Part shown: positions 37,311-49,300 of the stretch, in pieces | How the letters are laid out: every line of letters begins with the position of its first letter | Position numbering within the stretch: position 1 is the stretch's first letter | NCBI RefSeq assembly: GCF_029931775.1 | Contig: NC_079320.1 | Location: 44,626,021 to 44,690,020, forward strand | DNA: 64,000 nucleotides | Reading direction: 5' to 3' | Source of the DNA: Euleptes europaea | Taxonomy: Eukaryota; Chordata; Lepidosauria; Squamata; Sphaerodactylidae | Program-made: the position numbers and the translations under genes | The notes under the pieces: generated by a model | What the model saw: only the letters and a program-made list of their open reading frames with translations | Databases searched by the model: none | Told to the model about the DNA's origin: nothing

Positions 37311-37341
<31 letters not shown>

Positions 37342-40300
37342 GCTCTGATACTGCAATGCAAACTAGTTTTGTTTCATGTTTTCCCTACTTACGCACAGGG
37401 CAGAAAAACAATTCTGTGTACATTGTCTTATCGAATTCAGACACTTCTGCATGCACAGGTGTGTACGTGCACAGGTTAGAAATCTAGTGTCAATTCTAGA
37501 TATGTAATGAGGAAAAAATAATATATGTAAAAATCACAGTCTGCCTAGTAAGATGAAAGTGCATAGTCATTTTCTTCTGTGAAATTAACATATTTTTTAA
37601 ATTTTAAAAAGGAAGGCTACTGAAGATGAATTGGAAGCACTTAAAGGAGTGGCCTAAGAGCTAAGTCGGTCAGAATTTTTTTTTTTTTTTTTTTGTAATT
37701 AGGTGATTTGGGTGATGAAACTACTGCAGGCTGGCTGCTTTTTTTCCTCCTGAAAAATTTGGAATGGTTGTCAGTTCTTCGAATGTTCTAGTGCACTCCA
37801 TCCTCAAATCTTTGACATATGAACTGAAAACAGACAGCAGTAACAAATGGCCAGCTTGTGGTGGGTTTAAAAAGGTAAAGGTCCCGTGTGCAAAGCACTG
37901 GGTCATTCCTGACCCATGGGGTGACGTCACATCCCAACGTTTCCTAGGCAGACTTTGTTTACGGGGTGGTTTGCCAGTGCCTTCCCCAGTCATCTTCCCT
38001 TTACCCCCAGCAAGCTGGGTACTCATTTGACCGACCTGGGAAGGATGGAAGGCTGAGTCAACCTTGAGCCGGCTACCTGAAACCAACCTCTGTTGGGATC
38101 GAACGCAGGTCGTGAGCAGAGTTTGGACTGCAGTACTGCAGCTTACCACTCTGTGCCACGGTGGGTTTACCACAAAGTAAAAAAAATGTAATGCATAAAT
38201 CAGGCCAATTGTGTTAAATTCCTATATTCAGAACTAATTTAGGACTTGTTGAGATATGATCCCCTTCTTGCTAATCCTTGCGAGAAAATTTTGAGGAAGC
38301 CTAATAGGTGACACTCGGTTTACTTAAAACCATATTGGTCTGATAAACCCTTACTATATACCCATCTTATGTTATTGTGTGAAATGCAGGATAACCATTT
38401 TAAAATAAATGGGTTCACAGTTTAGGTTTATTGTGTTTGTGAAAGGCACTAGTATAAGCCAAAGCTTATACTATACAGAGTTTAGAAACAGAAGATTGAA
38501 ATCTGATTTATTAACCCAAAGGTGTAAAATATATATTTCATAATCTCCATGCTTTTCAAAACAAATAGAATACTGCAATGTTTAACACTGTACAGAAACA
38601 AGCAAAATTTGTATTTGTCCTTATTCTTTTTATGGCATTTTCAAGGAAGTTCAACCAATCAATCCTTATTGCAAAATGCCCCAGTTTGTTGGTATTGGTA
38701 TATATATCCTTTCTGTTGGTATTGTTGTGTGTGGGGGGTGATAGTTTAAAATCCTAATGCTGAATGTGTAAATTGGTATAAAATCTATTTGCTACCATTT
38801 GCCATCAGTTACCTCCTGTTAATCAGCTGTTCATTTGATTGACTGCTGATATCTTTTGACACCTTTTCCCCTGAATTGGGTGCTCAAAAACTCACCTTCT
38901 ATAATTTTACCATTTCATATTCTGCAGAACCAGTGGCTCTTTTGTCTCAGACCTGAGGTGTCTATTTTGTAAGTGTGTAATTGTAAGCAGTAAGAGAGAG
39001 AGAGAACTACAGAAGGTCTCTATTTAAAAGAAAACGGTTGTTAAAGAAAGCCTCTGTTTTTCCAGGTACCTGATACCTTGTAATCACATCATGTTGAGCC
39101 AAAGATGGGCTGTTAGGGAGAGAGACTGGTATTCAGTATCTGCTGCTCGACTGCTTGCCTTGACTCCACTCTGCTGCTGTAGTGGAATTACTCTGACTCT
39201 TGAACAAGAAGAAAAAGACTATATCGTGTGGAGAAAAAACATACATGATGCCGGTAAATATTTTAATTGTTTTGTAAGGGGACAAGCCTTAAGTTAAAGC
39301 TGTATCTGTCTATCTTTTCTATTCCCCCCCCCCATTATAGGGCTGTGTATTTAGGGGCTGCATGCTGGCAGATCTTCAGCTTTTGGTTACAAGAAAGTTC
39401 CTCAATATTTCAGTCTGGATTTCCTCTTTTATGTAATATGCCCAGACTCATGGTCCATCTAGAGGCTCAGAGATTGCACCACTTCATTAATATGTTGCTC
39501 TTCATATTAACTCTAATATTTTTGTTTAAGAAGTGTCACCAGGGGACTGAAAGCTGACATCCCCTCAGAAATACCCAGCAAGTCCATTTCAAATATGTTT
39601 TAGCGTGCACAAAAATCTGGAATAGAGACAGGGGCAGTCCAAGGCGTTTACACGTGGAAATAACCCTAGCATATTGTGTCAAGTATTACTAAAGTTAATA
39701 CTTATCTGTTAGACTTCCCCTTAGCCCCTCTTATTCAAGAAATCAATTGTCTGTTCATAAGGAGGTCACTAGTCTAATTTCAGTTGATATATGCTTAATA
39801 AGTTCATGTTGGCTATTAATAAAAAGCAACAACCAAACAAAACTCTTTCCCCTGTGGATTTTCCTAATTACTAAATGTTACAAGATGAACTTTATATTTC
39901 TTGCCTCCTCTGCACTATAAAATAACTTGTACTGTATAATAGTGTTCAGCTGTGGCTCTCTTAGAAGACAGTTAAAACTGAAGAAAATATGCATACATGC
40001 ATGGATATACAAATATGTGCAGGCCGAAATTTATTAATTTATTTTACAAAAATTCTATGTCAATATAAAGAAGCCAGCAGAGAGGCTTATAGCACAAGGG
40101 GCGATCGCTGGGGGGGAGGCAGATAGGCGGCAGCGATTGCTGCGCCTGGCAAGGTGGAGGGAGGCAGGAGCAGCAAGGTGGCGGGGGGAGCCAGGGACAG
40201 GGTGATCACTGGGGGCGGGGAGGCAGGGATGGGGCAATTGCTGGGGGGGAGGCAGATGAATAAAATATTTTAAAGTGGAAGAGGATTAAGTAAACCTGTA

Positions 40301-43300
40301 TGCTCCTTCAGGATCCTAACTCCCAATTTGATAACCATTGGTATAAGTACAGAACATCTGATTTTTTGCGTATGTGTGAATATATGAAAAATAAAAATAG
40401 CATTTATCGGCATAAGTACAAAACTGCAATACATGAAAAACATCAGATCCCTCATAATGATAGTAAAATGTGAATGGAATCAAGCAATATCTACTACATT
40501 AGCAATTACAGTTTGTCACAGCCTAAGGAGACTAGAAGCTTATTATAACCTTTTCTCAGTTCATTCAAAGGGCCAGCTATTGTTTAATAAATGTTTCTTT
40601 CCATTGATTGGCAATATCAATTAAGCCATTAACCAGTGATAAACCAGTGGACCTGAGTCAACTCTTAAAATGTTGCGTTACTTTTACACTTCATAATGGT
40701 GATTATTCTGCCACTCTGTTTCAGGTTCCACTGAGGAGTCATCTAGCAGAAGTATTACAGACTCCACATGCATTGTGGAATATGGTCAAAGTGTAGATAT
40801 CAGTTACTTGCAGTATCTTTGGGATGCTCAGATCCTTGTACTCCACTGCATGAAAGACTGCCAGGTTTGGTCTGCTCCATATGATGGTGAAACCCCTGAT
40901 CCACACACCTTTATCCAAACTCTGGTTGAAGAAGATGGTAAAAACATACAGCAGCCCATTTTAAGACTCTATCATAGAACTCATAGTAATCGTAGCTCTT
41001 CTCAGCTGGCCCCACTGGGAGAAAAGATGGAGCTGGAGTGGGATGATAGCTATGATACAGGGATTTCTCCTGGATCTGATACTAGCTCTCCCCAGCATGA
41101 TGACGATTTAGGGAATGTAAACAGACAACCTCCTGCAGAGCCACCAAAGCATATTCAGGAAATGAAGAAGAATGCAATTATGTTGATCAAAGGGTCATAT
41201 ATAGAAGACTCCGACTTTCAGGATGATGTCATGGTGTATAGGTTGTGTGCTGAAAAGGATGCTCAGGAAGCAGACAGCTTAAAGAAGGAAGCTTTAATCA
41301 CTACAGTGTCAGAATCTCAAACAACAAGTAATCAAAAGCAGCTCCTTACCAATGGTCCTCTTAAAAATCCTCAGCCAGATGCTAACTTGGAAAAGCACAA
41401 TACGAAAAATTCCAGTTTAACTCAAGAAGCAATGGCAGAACAAGTATTCGGGAGCATTGTTGAAATAAACCAGCAACCAGACTTGGAACTCAAGGTGTCT
41501 TCTCAAGAAGCAGATGACAACGCTAACATAAAGCTGCTGAGCCCAGAGAATGAGGATTTTATCTCCCAGTGTGATAATATCATTAAAGAACTGGATACTA
41601 ACTCTACAGGCTTAGTGGAACTTAAATCGCTTATGCCCGATGCTATCTCTCCAGTGGAAGAGGAGGAGGACTTTGAAAATTTTTCAGTTGACACTCCATC
41701 AACAGAAAGTATGCCTTCACCCTTTGGATCAAAAGATGTATGGACCAGCAACCCTGCAAGGATCCAGAATGTCCCATTTACAGGTGGAATTTTCTAAGTC
41801 CATTAAATAATAATCTGAGAGGAGAAAAGATACATATCAATAAGGAAAAGGAATACATAAAACCATATTAAGCACAATGAAGATATTTAGTGGGTCGTAT
41901 CTTACCACTCAACATGCAGATGGTGTAGCTCTCCTATGTTCCTTTTTCATTGCTGTGGCTCTTTTTGACCCATGAAGGGATTGGTTGTGGGACCCATATG
42001 GAGGAACAGCTACACATAGGTTGGGGGTACTGGAGTGAGGAGAGAAAAGGAGTTCAAATTGCTCCTCCTTCCTGTTCTGTAACATCCAGCTCCACTGAAA
42101 GGGCAGGGCAGTTTATTCCCTTTGTTGCTTCTCAGTCCAGTTGCTCCTCACAACTGTTCCACTGCACTGATCCCATTACCCTGGGAGTGATATCTCTTGG
42201 GGGGTCAGAGAGAGCTGCTGCGATGTAGTAGGACACAGGAAAAACTGTGTACCTTCTACCAGCATGTCAGGATACTGCCAAGTATCAGTATAAAATCTTG
42301 CAGTATGCTTAAGTGATTTGGATTTCAAGTCAGCTTTGCCCATTTCAGTAACTTGCAATTTGTGTTACCTGTAAAGAACATCTTCCATAGCAATACCTTT
42401 CCAGAAGATGTTACTACATATTTGAAAGAAGGGGTAATTGACCTGTTAAAGCAAGTGCTGCTAAAAGGGAGATATGGCAAATTATTTTATTTCTAGTTCC
42501 ATCAGGCAAATGAAAAAAGGTGAGTATTTCTTGAAAAATAAAAGTTCCAAGTATTCATACTCAAGTTACTCTTTGCTTCCAACTTTTCATCACTAGATGG
42601 CAGCTCTTGCCATTCTGTGCATCTGCCCCATTTAATTGCACGTCCAGGTATTTGGCTTTCAAATGTAAAATGTTTTCTAGCCCCATTGCATTGTTTCCTT
42701 CTGTCTGATTTCAGTATCCAATTTACTAATATTGTAGACATGTAGTAGGATATTCTGTATTGGGCATTTTCGGACTACAAAAAAGATGGATTATGTTCCC
42801 TGCACAATTTTGTCAGATCTTTGCATACTTGCTGTTTTTTAAATTCTGGGTGCCTTAGCTCTGGAATTATTTGTTATGAGTATTCACAATTCACAGAACA
42901 ACAATAGTTTTGTAATGCGCCGGATGAAACCTTTCAACTATGTACTCATAATATCAAAGGAAATTGAAGAAAACCTTTCTTTTGTATTATTTGAGTTTAA
43001 AATTGTTACATCAGTATTTCTTTGGTCTTGTAAGGATCCAAACAGTATCAACAGCAAAGAAATCATCCAGATACTAAAAAGTACAGAGTAAAAAAAATAA
43101 AAGTTTGTAGAGATCTCCAACACCTCCATCTATCTGTTAAACTTCATGATTCAATGGAGTGAATTTGTTGTCTTCAAATTTCTTAATTTGGTCTAGAAAG
43201 AAATTTCCCCTCAGCTGTTTGTAAGGACAAATTGCCCAATCAGCAAGAAAAATGACTAGTTTAATAAGAAAACTTTATTGAGAATTGGTTTTTTGTATTG

Positions 43301-46300
43301 CAGAAAGTCACAATAAACTGGAGGATTTCGTTGATTATTCCTTTTCCAGAGAATTATAGCATTGAAACCTTTTTTCCTTGTTAAGAATTTTTCCCATCAA
43401 GTAAATGTTGACATCAGCTGATCGTTTTATATGGCACTGATGTTTTGTTTGAAAAAATAGCATCCGTTTCTTCTAATAATTTATGCGGTACAAGCCCCAA
43501 CCCATTTATCCGGCAACAAGAACATAATCAGCATTTCAATAATGGGAATGTAATGTGACAAATAAAACTTTTATTATGAATAGGACCCCAATTAGTTTTA
43601 TGTAGGTGCATCTGCAGTGAGTTTTGTATAACATCATTAATTTTGATCTAATTAGTCTCTGCTATTCCTTTTGCAAAGCTTGTAAACCTCTGCTTGTCAC
43701 CTGAGCTTCTTCATCTAACAAGGTGCTTTAATCAAGCTTGGAGATGACAGGGCCATTTGTATATATCCTGATTTAAGTGTTTAGAAACAGTTCACTAACC
43801 ATGCTTTGGAGAACCCTTTTCCAACAGAAACTATGCATATTTCCTATAGCATTTTCATGACTTTTTAACGAACTATCCACATACTTTTTCTGAAGTCTGT
43901 TTTATTTTCAGTAGACTGTCACCATATTATGTGGAAAGGATAGTCCAGTAAGACAAGTAAAATGCTTGTATGGGAGTTTCTTAAGGGATGTATACTTTGA
44001 ATAGCAGAAATTAACAGGTCCCAATAATAGCTAATATGCTTTCTAGGTTTAAAGTGCCATGAAGGAATTCTGAGCTACTTGTATCCCAAGTGTATGCTTG
44101 CTGGACTCCATACCAGATCACCACTATTATTATCACTTGGGCATGGTATATTTTTGTTCCCCAGTTTTATTGAATAAGGGTTGTTTGCCCTATTTATATT
44201 TTAGTGTGGGGATAAATTGTAGGTCAGGGATGACATTTTGTCTTTGGTTTTATTGAGATTACAATATGATATATATGATATTTATATCTGATTTTATGAA
44301 GATATTTTGTATTTGTATTTATATTACATTGAGAACTGCCATAAGCCTGCTTTGGCGGGGGAGGGTGGTATAGAAATTTAATAAATAAATACAATAAATA
44401 AATATAGCTCTGAGAACATAATAAAGCCATGGGGAACCACAATGTAAATGAATTGGGTCTGTTCACAGATATTCTATCACAGCCTTCTGGTTCTCATCAA
44501 CAAGATAGGGGTGGGACCAGCAAAGTGTGCTCCAATTATGTGCTCCCTGCCAACCCATCCACAAGGATATCTTGGTTAGTGAGAGGTCTTGGAGAATTAA
44601 TGGGAAGCATTTATTTGTCTTTCCCAGCAAAGGTAATCTATTAGGGTGTCCAAGGATGTTTTCATTCCAAAAACAGACATGAGATTTGACTGAAATAAGT
44701 GAGGGACCTGCAAAAACTTGCTGGGGCACCTCATTTTCTCCGTATCCCTCCCCTCATTTCCTCCTCTTGGTAACTTCCATGTTCTCTCCCCTTTCTATGC
44801 TTCCTTTTATCCTTTCTAACCAGCAGCTAGCTTGCCTTTTATTTACCATCTTCAGCTATATTTATTTTTTATTTACTTCAGTTGTAACCCACCTTTCTCA
44901 GTGGGGTCCCAAAGCAGATTACAGTTCTCCTGTTCTCCATTTTATCCTCATAACACCTCAGTGAGGTAAGTTAGTTTAGGAGTGTGATTGGCTCAAGGTC
45001 AACTCTTCAATTGGAGAGTGGAGATTTGAACCTGGGTGTCCCAGATCCTGGCGTGAAACTCTAACCAGTACACCATACTGGCTTTTGTGCAGTGGCTGCT
45101 GTTGAATAGTAGATAGCAGCTGGGCCTGCCAGTAGGTGCTGATGGGCCTGGCCCCAATGAGTCCCCACTCAAAGGTCAAAACAGACCTGGCAAGGGCCCC
45201 ACCCACTTTCGTTGCCTTTTACTGACAGAAACCAAGACTTGAAGGCTGGATATGTTGTGGTGGCCGCTAGGTCACTGTATAGGGCATTTGTTTTGTAAAG
45301 GTACAGGAGCTACTTCCAGTATTTTGGAGGGTTTTAACCCCTCAATGTGTCTTTTTCATATTTTTCTGCAAACCTGGGCTTTTCTCAGGTTTGTAGATGG
45401 TTTGTCTTGTCTGTTCATGGCTCTAATTTCTTTCCACGTTGTGTACAAATAAGTTTATCCCTCACCTCATGGTGAGGACCTGTACTTCTAAACACTTATT
45501 CTCCTAAAATTTCCCAATCTTCTGTTGCCTTAAAAATTAATTTTGAGTTTTTTGCTTAAATCTGCAGGACCTTTCATAAGTGTGGTGCTATCAAAGTTGG
45601 AGAACATGTTGGAGAACTCCTTGCATGTCAATTTGCTTCTCATTGGAATTATTACTCATCTGGCTAGTTACCCACAACCCCTCCTCCGTTCTTTTCTGCT
45701 CAATACCAACATGGTATTTCAGCCTAGTGTGCGATCGCTATACCAGGTACAAATCGTGACGAGGTTCTAAGTTAATACTGTGTCATCATTGGTTATAACT
45801 GCTTATTAATATAGCAACATAATGGAAGTCCCATGGCACCTTAAAGATTAACAACATACGCATGAACTTTCATGAGTCAGAGCTGAGCTCTGGTTCACAA
45901 AATCTGATGCGGGAATAAATATTGTTAGTCTTTAAATGGACTTCTGTTTTATGCTGGTACAATAGACTAACAGGAGGGAAGGTGGCATAATATGGCCCAG
46001 TCTCGTCAGATCTTGGAAGCTAAGCAGGGTCAGTATTTGAAAGGGAGGCCACTAAGAAAGACTCTTTAGAGGACAATGGCAAACCACCTCTGCTTCTCAC
46101 TTGCCTTGAAAGCCCCTTTGCGGGGTCGCCATGAGTTGGCTGGATGGCCCTTTACACATACAATATACTGGGATGGCTGTCCCTCTGTAATTATTAATAT
46201 ATTACCATCACTGTACAGATATTTTTCCTAAAGAACAAACAGTCCAAATTTCAATGGAAAGGATGATTGCAGTTTGGTTCATCTTTAATTTGTTTTTCTC

Positions 46301-49300
46301 CACCTCACCAACAACGAGCACTTTAAAGGCCAGACTCTGCAGTATCTCCAGAGATGCTGTATGAGAACCTTGGAGACCTTCTTATGCATTTCCACTTTTA
46401 AAAATCTGCATTAGAATGAAGCAGATAAGACCTCTCCCCTTTTAAAGAAGTGACATTAATATTTTATTTTGACTTGTTTCTTCGGGTGCCACAGAGTTGA
46501 AGCAGAATGCCTTTAAAATTGATAGATTGATAATAATGCTGTTGTACAGAACTTGGCATTGTAACCATTTGTAATGTGATTTTTGAGAGCAACTGACATT
46601 ATATACGGATAATTCTGTATGTAACTAAAATGTCAATATGAAGATTTATTGCTGCTGTTGTTTTGGTAGGTGCTGGCATCTGTGAAAAATAAAATCGAGC
46701 AGTTTGCTTCCATTGAAAAAGATTTTCCCCACCTTCTCATACAAGCACAGCAACACCTGCTTTTACGAGTGGACATGTCTGTTATTCCATTAGAGTCATT
46801 GACCAAAGGCAAGTAACTATTGTTCTTAAAGTAGGATAGAAAACAAGTATTACTAACTGTTAAAAATAAACTTAGATAAATAAAATTGAAGCACTTTTTT
46901 AGATATACTTAATTGTTAAAGGAAGACCTAAGGTTATTGGGATTAAATACATTGTAAACCCTACCCCAACTTCCACACATATGTCTGAAATTTGTATAGG
47001 ATAAAAAGAATATTTATTTATTTTGCAGAATAGCTGGAAAGTGACTGAGAACCAGGTTCAGCTCCATTGGAGCTGGCAGACAGAGGGCAAAATTAGGATC
47101 CCGGAAAGTCAAAGCCATTTCCTTTCGTTGCCTTTTACTGACGGAAACCAAGACTTGAAGGCTGGATATGTTGTGGTGGCCGCTAGGTCACTGTATAGGG
47201 CATTTGTTTTGTAAAGGTACAGGAGCTACTTCCAGTATTTTGGAGGGTTTTAACCCCTCAATGTGTCTTTTTCATATTTTTCTGCAAACCTGGGCTTTTC
47301 TCAGGTTTGTAGATGGTTTGTCTTGTCTGTTCATGGCTCTAATTTCTTTCCACGTTGTGTACAAATAAGTTTATCCCTCACCTCATGGTGAGGACCTGTA
47401 CTTCTAAACACTGACATCTTACTGTGGGATGAGGGGGTAGGACAAGGCTGTGGTCCAGAGAGGTAGCTAGGAAGCTCCTATAGGCTGTGGCTGCCATCTC
47501 TCAAAGGTCAGATGAAGCAGCTTTCAAAGACTATCTCCGTGCTGCCAAGGGAAATCTCAAGTGGCCTGGAGCATGGACAGTCTTCAGATTCTACATTTGT
47601 ATTTAAGTTCCCTTTCATACCATAACCTTTTCCCTCATTTGAATCCATTTTCTAAGTTGCTGTAAATCACTGTTTCAGACTGCAACACAGTTTCCTGCAC
47701 CACATACCTTTTCCCCCTTGCTAAAAGCTAAAAGGTTTCCATTTCTTTCCACAGTAGCTCCACTCACCCCATTCGGCTTGTCATTTGAAGACACAATCGT
47801 TTCCTTCTCAGGAGACAGACCGCAAGACAAATTTGACAGGTCTATGGACACCCTTAACACTTCTATCAGGCATCTGCTCTTACCGGAAGAACATTAGTCG
47901 TCGATTAGCCCACGTATCATTGTCTCAGAATGGCCAAAATAAAAAAAAGCTGAGAGAAAGGGAGATGATTCATTTAAAAAAGCAACAGACCTTTCAATTG
48001 ACAGTCTGCTGTAACTCATCAGCATAATGAAAAAATACCTTAGAATAAAGCAGGTTTCAAAGCATCCCAGTTAAGTCTTCACTAACTATAGGAGGACAGC
48101 GATTTACCATTAAGAAGAAGAATTGGTTTTTATATGCTGACTTTCTCTACCACTTAAGGCAGAATCAAACTGGCTTACAATCACCTTCCCTTCCCCTCCC
48201 CACAACAGACACCCTGTGAGGTAGGTGGGGCTGAGAGAGCATGACTTGCCCAAAGTCACCCAGCTGGCTTCATGTATAGGAGTGGGGAAACAAATCCAGT
48301 TCACCAGATTAGCCTCCGCCATTCATGTGGAGGAGGAGTTCTCCAGATCAGACTACACCGCTCCAAACCACCGCTCTTAACCACTACACCACGCTGGCTC
48401 TCTGTGTGAAACTTTTAAAGTCCATTTGGCTTCAGAAGCCAAAGCAGGTTAAAGTGCTTTAAAGCATCAGGGATGGGCCGTGGCTCAGTGGTAGAGCATC
48501 TGCTTGGCATGCAGAAGGTCCCAGGTTCAATCCTTGGCATCTCCAGTTAAAGGGACCAGGCAAGTAGGTGATGTGAAAGACCTCTACCTGAGACTCTGGA
48601 GAGCAGCTGCTGGTCTGAGTAGACAATACTGACTTTGATGGACCAAGGGTCTTATTCAGTATAAGGCAGCTTCATGTGTTTATGTGTTTATATGTGTTTG
48701 TGTGAGAGAGCCCTGAGAGGCTCAGGATAATCACAGAAGGTGAGTTAGAGGCCTGCAGCAGGAGGGGGAATCAGTGCAACTTGCTTACCCTTTTCATCAG
48801 AGATTTCTCTGCTGGATCCAATGCACCATCCAGACCTGCACAAGGACATTTTCATTTGTACAAAGGATATTATTATTCTGCCCTTACTGCAGCAACCCAG
48901 TGTACTAGTGGGAGTCAGTGGTTAGAATGTTGGACTAGGATCTGGGAGACCTTGGTTGAAATCCCCACTCTACTTTGGAAATTCACTGGATGACTTTGGC
49001 CCAATCACACACTGTTCGCCTAACCTATCTCATAGGTTGTTGTGAGGATAAAATGGAAGAAAGAAGAACAATGCAAGTTGCTCTGGGTCCCTATTGGTGA
49101 GAAGGGTGAGGTGTGAATGAAGTAAATAAAAATTGTGTCACATCCCATGGCATTCCATTCAAACCTCAGAAGATGCTTTTCAGACAAAATGGGGGCTGCA
49201 TCAGGAAAAGGAGTTGGGAAAGGTGCATTTATGTGGAGCACCTGTGTTTGATTTATATCCAAGTCAAGAACTTGACCAAACTGATAAGCTTTTAGGTCAA

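Larger units (their letters stand above)
37293..39065 (+). other. FHIP1A intron 6
   Basis: 1.8 kb, GT-AG. It has a CT microsatellite beside the donor and a Sauria SINE at 37870-38160. 38170-39065 is AT-rich with no feature. Confidence 0.85.
41784..45567 (+). other. FHIP1A intron 8
   Basis: 3.8 kb, GT-AG. A LINE-type 3' tail (44270-44402), a MIR-like SINE (44850-45085) and the first 291-bp repeat copy (45206-45496). 41784-44260 contains no feature I recognise. Confidence 0.85.
45747..46669 (+). other. FHIP1A intron 9
   Basis: 0.9 kb, GT-AG, with a palindromic element (45823-45944) and a shortened 5S-type SINE (45988-46165). 46170-46669 shows nothing. Confidence 0.85.

Noticed and set aside
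46811-46814. GT donor 4 nt downstream for exon 10
   Set aside because: Gives the wrong phase for exon 11 and would lose the conserved C-terminus.
47020-47121. Extra exon after TTATTTTGCAG at 47023
   Set aside because: An acceptor-like site but the following frame gives no FHIP similarity, and exons 10 and 11 already join in frame.
45252-47368. Identical 66-codon open frames at 45252-45452 and 47168-47368 as a duplicated small gene
   Set aside because: They are simply the two copies of a 291-bp intronic repeat; Cys/Phe-rich peptide without family, and no independent evidence of selection.
48475-48545. A tRNA gene
   Set aside because: A- and B-box are present but there is no acceptor stem pairing or anticodon arm closing; it continues as a SINE with a 3' body repeated in other loci.
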